In this document: positions 17,673-25,612 of the stretch, piece by piece | Layout: each line of letters starts with the position of its first letter | How positions within the stretch are numbered: position 1 is the first letter of the stretch | Assembly (NCBI GenBank): GCA_016709025.1 | Contig: JADJEQ010000016.1 | Location: forward strand, 124,001 to 188,000 | Source of the DNA: Bacteroidales bacterium | GTDB taxonomy: Bacteria > Bacteroidota > Bacteroidia > Bacteroidales > Lentimicrobiaceae | Reading direction: 5' to 3' | DNA length: 64,000 nucleotides | Notes under the pieces: generated by a model | Told to the model about the DNA's origin: nothing | Database searches by the model: none | Seen by the model: the letters and a program-made list of their open reading frames with translations, nothing else | Program-made: the position numbers and the translations under genes

Positions 17673-20600
17673 TTAGAAACTGGCTGAAAGACCAAACATA
17701 ATCTTAGCTGAGATCGGATACAGACCTTTATCTACGCCTTGTCTCGCATTATCAGTACTGCCAGCCTCGGGATCCAGTCCTTTGTAACTGGAAATGGTAA
17801 AGTAATCGTCGAGAGAGATGTATGCCCTCAATGATCCAATTCCGATTTTCGAGGTAAGTGAGTTTGCTAAGGTGTAACCCAATTGAATTTGTTTGATTCT
17901 TAAGTAGGATCCGTTGGAAATCATCAGATCGCTGCGATAAACATAATCACTGGTGTTGTCTGCCCTGACAAAGCTGGCATTCTGGTTATCAGCTGTCCAT
18001 CTGTCTTCAAAGAAATAAGCCGGTTTGTTCGACAAAGCTCTGTCGGTGCGGTACCAGGCCATGAAAATGTCATTGCCGGATACACCCTGGAATGAAAGGT
18101 TGAAATCCCAGCCTTTATAAGCCATAAATACATTCCCGCCATAAAGCAACGAAGGATGAGGACTGCCAATCTTGGTCTGATCTGAAGGCGTTATTTTTTC
18201 ATCTGCATTCACATCAACAACGATGGGATCTCCAGCCTGAAAAGTGGTTCCATAGATAGCATTGTAAGCATCGGCTTCAGCTTCATCGTTAAATATACCA
18301 TCGGTTTTGTAACCTTTGAAATACCAGATCGGTTCACCTTCTTCGAACCAGGTTAAGTCGTAACCCCTGACATTGGCGCCTTTTACCGGAGCATCTACAT
18401 CCAGGGCAGTTACCTCGTTTTTCAATGTTGAAAGGTTCAGGCTTCCACCATATTTGAATTCATTGTCCTGGTTTCTGTAGCCAAGTTCAAATTCAAATCC
18501 TTTGTTGTTTACTGTGCCCGCGTTAACGAATGGCATACCACCACCGGTTGACATTGGGAAAGTTCCGAGTGCAATCAGGTTCTTGGTGTTTTTGTTATAC
18601 CAGTCGGCGGTAAAGGTGATTTTGTTGTTCAGCATCGTCATATCAATTCCGATGTCGGCCATTTCGGTTCTTTCCCACAACAATTCCTTGTTGACCAGTT
18701 TCGAAATCTGTGCACCTGACTGATAAGTTCCGGTTGGGTCCGGATATTTGATCCCTGCCAGTGTCCACAACTCTTTATCCTCATTGCCCGGAAGGTTCGA
18801 TTTGCTGCCGTTTGAACCCCAGCTTGCCCTGAACTTAAAGTAAGAAATTAACCTGGACTTGAAGAAATCTTCATTGCTGAGTACCCATCCGGCAGAAAAT
18901 GCAGGAAATACAGCATATTTTGAATCTGTTGGGAAAACGCTGGCGCCATCCCTTCTTACAGAGGCTTCCAATAAATACCTGTTTTTGAAACTGTACGAAA
19001 CACGGCCGAACATGGATGCCATGGTATTTTGTGTAATAACGCCGCCGGTTCTGTCGTACAAATCAGAAGTGGTTGCTCCCTGGTATGCATAAGGATCGCC
19101 TTCAGCTACCATCGGTGCGGAATAGAGTGTATAGACCGGACCTTTATATTCCTGTGCTGAATATCCTGCCAAAGCGGTGAATGAATGATCACCGAAATCC
19201 TTGGTATAGGTAGCGAAATTTTCCCATAGCCAGGTATTGTATTGATTCAGGTTATCGGTAACATTGGTTGTACCATTCTGACTTTCTGTAGAGAAATAGT
19301 ACAGCGGAGTCCACTGGTGTTGATTTTGGTAAGTCAGATCAAGACCAATCCTGGAAGTAAAGGCAAAACCTTTGAAAGGCTTGATTGTTGCATAACCGGT
19401 GCCCATCAGCTTGTCCTGTTCAGTGGTATTATGATAAGTCTGTAAGGTTGCCAGTGGATTTGACATCTCACCCGATACATTTTCAGTCAATCCATAATAA
19501 TAGCCATCCTCATCTTTCATGAGTACTTTTCCTTCATTCAGGAGGGTCTGAACATGACCAGGCGTTCCATTATAAGTAACAGGTGTAAATGGGTCAATTA
19601 ATAAAGCACTGTTTACCAAACTTCTGTACTCATCATCTTGTCCTACATTTTTCTGGTTTGAATGGCTGAAACTTACATTGCCGCCGACTTCAAGCCATTC
19701 TTTAACTTCGCTTTTTAAATTCAGCCTGGTGGTATAACGTGAATAATTGGCCTTTTCGCCACCAACAACGCCATCCTGGGTAAGGTAGGATCCAGAGACC
19801 ATGTATACAGTTTTTTCGTTGCCACCCGAAAAAGATAAGTGGTGTTTTTGCATGGGTGCAGTCTGGAAAACCTCATCCAGCCAGTTTGTATTGGCATCGA
19901 ACCGGTTTTGGGTAGGTAACCCGGCTTCGCTCATATATTGTTTGTATTGAGTAGTATCCATCATTTCCATGTCGGTTCTTACACTTTGGAAACCAAACTG
20001 AAAATCATAGTTGACCTGACCTTTACCGGCTTTCCCTGATTTTGTGGTAATCAAAATAACGCCATTGGCACCTTCTGTTCCATAAATGGCAGATGATGCA
20101 GCATCTTTCAACACTTCCATTGATTCGATGTCATTGGGATCAATGTTGTTGATATCTCCTGTTTTCATCCCGTCAACAATAAACAACGGGTTTGAATTTG
20201 AATTCGAATTGGTTCCTCTGATCTTGATTTTGGTTCCTGCGCCAGGCGATCCTGATGTTGGTAATACCATTACACCTGCGGTTTTTCCCTGTATTGCCTG
20301 GTCAGCTCTTGATGAAGAGGTCGTTTTGAGTTCATCTGCCTTAATTGAAGAAATTGAACCGGTCACCAGACTTTTCTTCTTGGTTCCATAACCAACAACA
20401 ACGACCTCGCTCAGATCACTTGATGAAGGCAAGAGATTGATTGTTAATGGTTCACTGGTTATGGCGACCTCCTGCGGTTCCATGCCAATAAAAGATATAA
20501 CCAGTATTTTAGCATCTGCCGGTGCCTGAATGGTAAACTTACCTTCAAGATCGGTGGTTGTGCCGGTGGTTGTCCCTTTGATCTGAATTGTTGCTCCAGG

Positions 20601-20756
20601 CAATGTAGCTTTGTTTTCGTCAAATACAACACCTTTCACGGTATTGGTTTGTTGCGCAAAAACAATCGAGAATGCACTCAGCCACAAAATCCCGGTAAGC
20701 AGCAGCACCTTGCTTTTTATGCTGAAGCTCAGGTAATTGTAGTGATTTTTCTTCAT
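17673..20756 (-). CDS. SusC/RagA TonB-dependent outer-membrane transporter (beta-glucan PUL)
   Basis: TonB-linked importer of 1027 residues. After the signal peptide (to about residue 35) comes a carboxypeptidase-D-like regulatory domain (VKGVVFDENKATLPGATI ... VISFIGMEPQEV, 36-115). Then come the TonB-box region and plug domain (EVVVVGYGTKKKSLVTGSI, 118-240) with the SusC signatures LFIVDGMKT and AASSAIYGTEGANGVILITT, and then a long beta-barrel. The C-terminal end ISAKIMFGLSASF ends in an aromatic residue, as expected for outer-membrane barrels. It is the first gene of a susCD unit with a long (~230 base) leader from the candidate promoter at 20989. Confidence 0.95.
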   Translation of the reverse strand: MKKNHYNYLSFSIKSKVLLLTGILWLSAFSIVFAQQTNTVKGVVFDENKATLPGATIQIKGTTTGTTTDLEGKFTIQAPADAKILVISFIGMEPQEVAITSEPLTINLLPSSSDLSEVVVVGYGTKKKSLVTGSISSIKADELKTTSSSRADQAIQGKTAGVMVLPTSGSPGAGTKIKIRGTNSNSNSNPLFIVDGMKTGDINNIDPNDIESMEVLKDAASSAIYGTEGANGVILITTKSGKAGKGQVNYDFQFGFQSVRTDMEMMDTTQYKQYMSEAGLPTQNRFDANTNWLDEVFQTAPMQKHHLSFSGGNEKTVYMVSGSYLTQDGVVGGEKANYSRYTTRLNLKSEVKEWLEVGGNVSFSHSNQKNVGQDDEYRSLVNSALLIDPFTPVTYNGTPGHVQTLLNEGKVLMKDEDGYYYGLTENVSGEMSNPLATLQTYHNTTEQDKLMGTGYATIKPFKGFAFTSRIGLDLTYQNQHQWTPLYYFSTESQNGTTNVTDNLNQYNTWLWENFATYTKDFGDHSFTALAGYSAQEYKGPVYTLYSAPMVAEGDPYAYQGATTSDLYDRTGGVITQNTMASMFGRVSYSFKNRYLLEASVRRDGASVFPTDSKYAVFPAFSAGWVLSNEDFFKSRLISYFKFRASWGSNGSKSNLPGNEDKELWTLAGIKYPDPTGTYQSGAQISKLVNKELLWERTEMADIGIDMTMLNNKITFTADWYNKNTKNLIALGTFPMSTGGGMPFVNAGTVNNKGFEFELGYRNQDNEFKYGGSLNLSTLKNEVTALDVDAPVKGANVRGYDLTWFEEGEPIWYFKGYKTDGIFNDEAEADAYNAIYGTTFQAGDPIVVDVNADEKITPSDQTKIGSPHPSLLYGGNVFMAYKGWDFNLSFQGVSGNDIFMAWYRTDRALSNKPAYFFEDRWTADNQNASFVRADNTSDYVYRSDLMISNGSYLRIKQIQLGYTLANSLTSKIGIGSLRAYISLDDYFTISSYKGLDPEAGSTDNARQGVDKGLYPISAKIMFGLSASF

Positions 20757-21420
20757 AATTGGTTTGGTTAATTGAGGTTAGTAATTAGGATTTATTGGGT
20801 ATTGAATTATCTGAAAATGAGCTATTCAATTTTTATAATCAGAAATTGACTTCTGACCAATTATATTGTCCTCATCAAGTTTGTTGTTACCTGTTTACGC
20901 AGTTTATTCGCTGGTAAAACATGCAAGACAGGTAGTTATATAAGCAATCAGTAAGGGAGTCGGTAGAGTTCTGGTAAGAATGTGGAGGCAAATATATGTT
21001 CGGAAAAATAGTTGTTCTACAGGCAGATTTTCTGAGAATAATGGTATTTTATCCTGATTTTGTTTTTTATTGATAAAAATGGATTATTATTGTTCACTTT
21101 TCGCAACCTTAAGTTTATTTCGGTGATCGGAGTTCATGGATATCCTGTCATTTTTCACGTGCTGATTGACCATTAAGAGGAGTGCATCCGGAGTGCCAGA
21201 TCTTAAGCCCGTTTTTTTACCGGATGTTCGGCGAAAGATGTAGTTTGATGCAGGAGGCTGTAATCTCCATTCAAAAAATAAGGCTTTAAGGGATTTCTGA
21301 AGATTGCTATATCATCGGACTCAAAGCCCGTTCTTATACCCAATGGTTATGAGAATGTAAAGATTAAGGACTTTCAGCGGGCAGAAATGATATTTTAGTA
21401 ACATAAAACAGCGCAGTAAC
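20757..21420. promoter_or_regulatory. Divergent control region between susC and the AraC regulator
   Basis: A 664-base gap between two divergent genes, the expected site for regulator binding. A TATATTTG -7 box on the minus strand at 20989-20996 could start susC transcription. Two imperfect copies of a motif (aagcccgtt.tt...acc..atg) occur near 21207 and 21325 and could be operators, but the similarity is weak. No small gene was recognised. Confidence 0.5.
20989..20996 (-). promoter_or_regulatory. Candidate -7 box (TATATTTG) for susCD
   Basis: TAnnTTTG match on the minus strand about 230 bases upstream of the susC start. The -33 element is not obvious. The long leader would leave room for post-transcriptional control. 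Confidence 0.4.
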
Positions 21421-22293
21421 ATGGATGAATTTTTTGAGAAGTTACCGAAAGAAGCGGAGTTTTGCATCAATTGTCTCGATGTAGATGTACCCTGCCTGCT
21501 GGTCCCCTGGCATTTTCATCCTGAAACTGAGATAATTTATGTTGAGAAGGGTACCGGAACCCGTTTTGTGGGTGATCATGCCGAGCCATTTGGTGAGGGT
21601 GACATCGGCCTTACAGGGGCCAATCTGCCCCATGTGTGGAGAAGTGATCCGGTTTACAGGGAAAACATTCCGGGGCTCACTACTCATGTGCTGGTTGTAC
21701 ATTTCCATGATACAATATTTAAAGGGCCTTTGGCTGTTTTGCCCGAAATGCAGGGCATCAATAAGCTCCTGTTCGAATCGCAGTATGGAATAAAATTTTT
21801 TGGATCGGCAAGGGAGAATATCAAATTGCGGATGGAAGAAATGATGAAGACAACGGGTATCGAGAAAATTTTAAGACTGATAGGGATTCTTGATTTCATG
21901 TCAAAAACTGAAGAAAAGCAGTTACTGGCCAGCACCGGTTATTCAAAAATCAGGAAATCGGCCGATTTCAACAGATTTGATAAAGTCCACAGGTTTATGA
22001 TAGAAAATTTTCAGGGAAGCATCAGCCTGGAATCAGTCGCAGACATTATCGGGATGACACCGACCTCTTTTTGCCGCTATTTTAAAAAGCACACAAGTAA
22101 ATCATTTCATACAGTTTTAAATGAAATACGGATAGGCCATGCCTGTAAGCTCCTGATAGAAAATAAGATGAATATTTCCGGAATTTGTTATGAGAGTGGC
22201 TTCAGCAATGTATCGAACTTCAATGAACAGTTTAAAAAGATAAAAGGGTATTCACCCAGCCAGTTTATCAAGCATAGACAAAAACAGGCCTGA
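21421..22293 (+). CDS. Cupin-AraC family transcriptional regulator
   Basis: A 290-residue one-component regulator. The N-terminal half is a cupin sensor (VPWHFHPETEIIYVEKGTGTRFVGDHAEPFGEGDIGLTGANLPHVW). The C-terminal ~100 residues hold two AraC-type helix-turn-helix motifs (SLESVADIIGMTPTSFCRYFKKHTSKSF and ISGICYESGFSNVSNFNEQFKKIKGYSPSQF). It is transcribed away from susC, so it is the likely local regulator of the beta-glucan locus. AraC control is less common in PULs than hybrid two-component or ECF sigma control. The sensed sugar cannot be told from sequence. A 7-bp array starts 8 bases after its stop codon. Confidence 0.93.
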   Translation: MDEFFEKLPKEAEFCINCLDVDVPCLLVPWHFHPETEIIYVEKGTGTRFVGDHAEPFGEGDIGLTGANLPHVWRSDPVYRENIPGLTTHVLVVHFHDTIFKGPLAVLPEMQGINKLLFESQYGIKFFGSARENIKLRMEEMMKTTGIEKILRLIGILDFMSKTEEKQLLASTGYSKIRKSADFNRFDKVHRFMIENFQGSISLESVADIIGMTPTSFCRYFKKHTSKSFHTVLNEIRIGHACKLLIENKMNISGICYESGFSNVSNFNEQFKKIKGYSPSQFIKHRQKQA

Positions 22294-22300
22294 GGTTTTA

Positions 22301-22400
22301 GGAGGTCGGAAGTCGGAGGTCGGAGGTCGGAGGTCGGAGGTCGGAGGTCGGAGGTCGGAGGTCGGAAGTCGGAGGTCGGAAGTCGGAGGTCAGAAGTAAG
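22301..22400. repeat. 7-bp tandem array (ggaggtc/ggaagtc)n
   Basis: About 13-14 near-identical copies of ggaggtc with occasional ggaagtc, starting 8 bases after the regulator stop codon. The same unit forms the array at 63854-63990. Because 7 is not a multiple of 3, each reading frame encodes a 7-residue repeat, which produces spurious open frames on the minus strand. Confidence 0.95.
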
Positions 22401-22496
22401 AAGGTGACTGAGAGACGAAGAGAAATATAGGTTTGCAGTTGGAATGAGGGGGTGAGGGAGAGAAGGGGAGAGGGAAAGAAGTGAGAGGGAAGAAAC

Positions 22497-22605
22497 AAGT
22501 AACCAGTTACCAGAAACCAGCAACCAGTTGCAAAATCAACTAATCAGCCAATCAACTAATCAACGAATTTGTTAATCAGCTAATTAGCTAATCCGCAATC
22601 CGCAA
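22497..22605. repeat. Mixed ~7-8 bp tandem repeats (aaccagt, aatcaac, aatccgc)
   Basis: Runs of aaccag(t/c) and taccaga, then (c/t)aatcaac and aatcagc units, then aatccgc, one after another. The unit sequence changes while the period stays near 7-8 bases. There are no coding features. Confidence 0.75.
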
Positions 22606-22830
22606 CCGACCGAAGGGAGCTCAGCGCAGCTAATCCGCAATCTGCAATCCCCTTTTAACGTCCCTCGTCCCTTTTGCGTCCCCCCCCCTAATCTACCGAC
22701 CGGAGGGAGTTCAGCGCAGCTAATCCGCAATCTGCAATCTGCAATTCAAACCCCTTTTAACGTCCCCCGTCCCCCGTCCCTCGTCCCCCGTCCCTTCTTT
22801 GCACAATCCGCAATTCAATCGTAATCTATT
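22606..22830. repeat. Composite repeat block with an internal direct duplication
   Basis: Two copies, starting near 22606 and 22698, share the order: accgaccg(a/g)agggag(c/t)tcagc, then gcagctaatccgcaatctgc, then aacccc-like spacer, then ccccttttaacgtccc and a run of cgtcccc units. The copies differ by a few substitutions and by the number of 7-bp units. The rest of the gap up to the ABC gene at 22895 contains more aatccgc fragments and no gene. Confidence 0.8.
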
Positions 22831-22894
22831 AATCAACTTTACACCTCTTCCGCTGTTATAGTAGCAGATTTTAATTTCAGGAGTTTATTGTACG

Positions 22895-24670
22895 ATGAGT
22901 GATGAGGCTTTAAAAAGAAAAATTACCCTGCCAGGCTTACGCAGGTTGTTTAAACTTTACCAATATTTAAAACCGTATCGTTGGGAGTATGGGTTAGGAC
23001 TGCTTTTTCTACTGGGCTCCAGTGGTGCAAGTCTTGTTTTCCCAAAACTTTTAGGCGAACTGGTGGATTTTGGGAACAAGGGAAACCTCGGCCAGGAAAT
23101 CAACCGCATTGCGCTGATCCTGATCGTGGTGCTGGTGGCACAATCCACATTTTCTTATTTCCGGATCTTCCTGTTTGTGCGGGTGGCTGAAAAAACCCTC
23201 GCCGATCTTCGTCAGCACACCTTCAACCACCTGATCCGCCTGCCCATGAAGTTTTTCCAGCACCGGCGGGTAGGGGAGCTGAACAGCAGGATTTCATCGG
23301 ACATCACCCTTTTACAGGATGCCCTCACCACTACACTGGCCGAATTTATCCGTCAAATCATCATCATCGTCGGCGGAGTCAGCCTGATGATGATCACTTC
23401 GATGAAACTTACCCTGTTTATGCTGTTGATTCTTCCGGTAATTATGGTATTGGTAGGAATTTTCGGGCGCTATATCCGCAAACTGAGCAAGCAGGCCCAG
23501 TCGCAGGTAGCCGATTCGAATACCATAGTAGAAGAGACGTTACAAGGCATACAAAGTGTAAAGGCATTTACGAATGAATTCTTTGAAATGGCGCGTTACC
23601 GGGTAAAGACAATGGATATCGCATCTACCGGGATTAAAAACGGAAGATTGCGGGGTGCATTCTCTTCATTCGTTATTCTGGGAATTTTCGGCACCATGGT
23701 TGCCGTCATCTGGAAGGGCTCTACCCTGCTGGCAGCGGGTGAACTGGCAACCGGTGAATTGTTCTCGTTCGTGATTTATACCGTTTTTATTGGTGGCACC
23801 ATTGGTGGAATGGCCGATGTTTTTGCCCGGGTGCAGAAGTTTATAGGTGCTACCGAAGACCTGCTCGAAATTTTCAACGAAGTGCCGGAAACGGTAGAAG
23901 ATATTTCTTTGGATAAACCCCATCAAATCCTGCATGGCGGCATCCGGTTCGATCACCTCTCCTTCAGCTATCCCACCCGCACCGACATGCAGGTGCTGAA
24001 CGATATCGATGTGGTGATCAAACCCGACACCCTGGTGGCGCTGGTCGGCCCAAGCGGGGCAGGCAAATCGACCCTCGTTGCACTTCTGCTTCGCTTATAT
24101 GAGCCTACTTCCGGGCACATACTTTTCGATGATACTGAAAATCAGGCTATACCGCTGTCGGTGTTGCGCAGCCAGATGGCGATTGTACCGCAGGATATCT
24201 TTCTTTTCGGGGGAACTATCCGCGAAAATATTGCCTATGGCAAAACCGGGGCTACCGGTGAAATGATCGAAGAAGCGGCCCGCAAAGCCAATGCATGGGA
24301 GTTTATCAGTAAATTTCCCGAAGGCCTGGATACACTCGTTGGAGAACGTGGTACACAACTCTCCGGCGGACAGCGGCAACGGGTGGCCATCGCCCGTGCA
24401 GTGCTGAAAGACCCGAAAATCCTGATCCTGGATGAAGCTACCTCCTCTCTGGATTCTGAAAGTGAACGCCTGGTTCAGGACGCCCTCGAAAAACTGATGA
24501 AAGGCCGCACCTCCATCGTGATTGCCCACAGGCTCTCCACCATCCGCCAGGCCGATCAGATACTGGTATTGAACCATGGCTGCATCGTTGAACAAGGTAC
24601 CCACCTTGAATTGTTGAAATCGGAAAACGGGTTATACCGGAGTCTGAGTGAGCTGCAGTTTGCTGGTTGA
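22895..24670 (+). CDS. ABC exporter, fused permease and ATPase (MsbA/BmrA type)
   Basis: A half-transporter of 591 residues that should work as a homodimer in the inner membrane. Residues ~20-320 carry six transmembrane helices of the exporter fold (LGLLFLLGSSGASLVFPKLLGELVDF ... IRQIIIIVGGVSLMM in the helices). Residues ~355-590 form the ATPase with Walker A GPSGAGKST, Q-loop IVPQDIFLFGGT, signature LSGGQRQR, Walker B ILILDEATSSLD and switch IAHRLST. Substrate is unknown; lipids, drugs or peptides are possible. It stands alone, flanked by repeat-rich gaps. Confidence 0.92.
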   Translation: MSDEALKRKITLPGLRRLFKLYQYLKPYRWEYGLGLLFLLGSSGASLVFPKLLGELVDFGNKGNLGQEINRIALILIVVLVAQSTFSYFRIFLFVRVAEKTLADLRQHTFNHLIRLPMKFFQHRRVGELNSRISSDITLLQDALTTTLAEFIRQIIIIVGGVSLMMITSMKLTLFMLLILPVIMVLVGIFGRYIRKLSKQAQSQVADSNTIVEETLQGIQSVKAFTNEFFEMARYRVKTMDIASTGIKNGRLRGAFSSFVILGIFGTMVAVIWKGSTLLAAGELATGELFSFVIYTVFIGGTIGGMADVFARVQKFIGATEDLLEIFNEVPETVEDISLDKPHQILHGGIRFDHLSFSYPTRTDMQVLNDIDVVIKPDTLVALVGPSGAGKSTLVALLLRLYEPTSGHILFDDTENQAIPLSVLRSQMAIVPQDIFLFGGTIRENIAYGKTGATGEMIEEAARKANAWEFISKFPEGLDTLVGERGTQLSGGQRQRVAIARAVLKDPKILILDEATSSLDSESERLVQDALEKLMKGRTSIVIAHRLSTIRQADQILVLNHGCIVEQGTHLELLKSENGLYRSLSELQFAG

Positions 24671-24710
24671 AAGATAAGCTCAAAGTTTAAAGTTCAAAGC
24701 TCAAAATAAA
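24671..24710. repeat. Short tandem repeat (caaagtt/caaagct)n
   Basis: Four to five units of about 7-8 bases (ctcaaagtttaaagttcaaagctcaaa, here shown as units gctcaaa, gtttaaa, gttcaaa) starting right after the ABC gene stop. It resembles, on the opposite strand, the actttgagcttg motifs at 53226-53592. Confidence 0.7.
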
Positions 24711-24780
24711 AAAGGGGAAATTAAAGATAACTTTCAGACAAGTCGGTTTTGGAAATAAGACATTAGATGATTAAAAAATT

Positions 24781-25254
24781 ATGCCAAGTAGCAATTATGA
24801 ACGCCTGATTCAACTGGCTGAGGAGGTTTTTGCCGTAAAAAACGATCCCGACCAGCTGGATGTAGATCAGGAGGTAATATCCCGGTTGCAAAAGATGCAC
24901 CCATCAACAGTTTCTGAATACGATGATGGGAATGGACCTGTAGCATGGCTTCTACTGATTACTACTACAAATGATTTAATGGAAAGATTTCTTGGCAAGG
25001 AAATCTCAGAAAAGGAATTGTTCGACCTGACGCCAATACAGACAAAGTATGATGCTTTGTACCTGTGTTCGGCACTGGTACTCGAAGAGTATAGAAGAAA
25101 GGGGATTGTTAATCAACTTGCACTGGCAGCTATTGAAAACATTCGTAATGACCACCCGGTGAAGTCTCTGTTTGTATGGCCATTCAGCAAAGAAGGGGAT
25201 CTGGCTGCTGAAAAGATTGCCCGCTTGGTTTCATTGCCATTGTATAAACGTTAG
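24781..25254 (+). CDS. GNAT-like N-acetyltransferase, putative
   Basis: A 157-residue cytoplasmic protein. The stretch LYLCSALVLEEYRRKGIVNQLALAAIENI looks like GNAT motif A, with R-R-K-G-I in place of the usual acetyl-CoA pyrophosphate-binding R/Q-x-x-G-x-G/A. The N-terminal part is helical and unfamiliar. The substrate is unknown, and motif A lacks one of the usual glycines, so activity is uncertain. Confidence 0.6.
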   Translation: MPSSNYERLIQLAEEVFAVKNDPDQLDVDQEVISRLQKMHPSTVSEYDDGNGPVAWLLLITTTNDLMERFLGKEISEKELFDLTPIQTKYDALYLCSALVLEEYRRKGIVNQLALAAIENIRNDHPVKSLFVWPFSKEGDLAAEKIARLVSLPLYKR

Positions 25255-25287
25255 GCCCGGAATTTATTCCCCCTGTCGGCCCGCGCC

Positions 25288-25440
25288 TGCCTTGTCTGCT
25301 TGAAGCAGTCAGTGAGGCTGTTTACCCGGCAGACAGGTCAGAAAAAAAGACGCGCTAACAGGCGAAGGAATGTTGGCAACTTATAGATAATCAGTTCCTG
25401 AAGGCACGCGTCAGAAAATAAGGCGCGCGCTAACAGGGAT
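25288..25440. repeat. Diverged dispersed intergenic repeat, copy 2
   Basis: Counterpart of 2305-2458, with the same two blocks (agcagtcag...ctgttt..ccggcaga.aggtcag and gcacgcgtc...gcgcgc) at similar spacing. It lies between the GNAT-like gene and the acyl-CoA carboxylase operon end. No gene is recognised in this 357-base gap. Confidence 0.45.
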
Positions 25441-25535
25441 TTTTGAAAGCAAATCACTCAAACATCTTTGTCTTCTATATTAACATTGGAAACCTGCCAG
25501 CCGGCAGGCATATTAGGGATTGGAAATTCTCTTCC

Positions 25536-25612
25536 ATCCCCTTGTCTCCCCGTCCCCTTGTCCCCTTGTCTCTTTTTATTAAATCCGCAATCAAAAATCT
25601 GCAATCCGAATT
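25536..25612. repeat. Short tandem repeats (ccccttgt/ccccgt and aatccgc units)
   Basis: A pyrimidine-rich run of ccccttgt, ctccccgt and similar 7-8 base units, followed by degenerate aatccgc/aatctgc units. It ends at the stop codon of the carboxylase beta gene, repeating the arrangement seen at 2585. Confidence 0.75.

Noticed and set aside
22301..22400. CRISPR array
   Set aside because: Units are 7 bases, directly adjacent, with no unique spacers and no cas genes in the window.
22188..22523. Minus-strand open frame rich in repeated PPTSDLR units
   Set aside because: It is a translation of the 7-bp DNA array, which repeats with a 7-residue period in every frame, plus the antisense of the AraC gene end. 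No independent coding evidence.
24095..24604. 169-residue minus-strand open frame
   Set aside because: Antisense to the ATPase domain of the ABC exporter.
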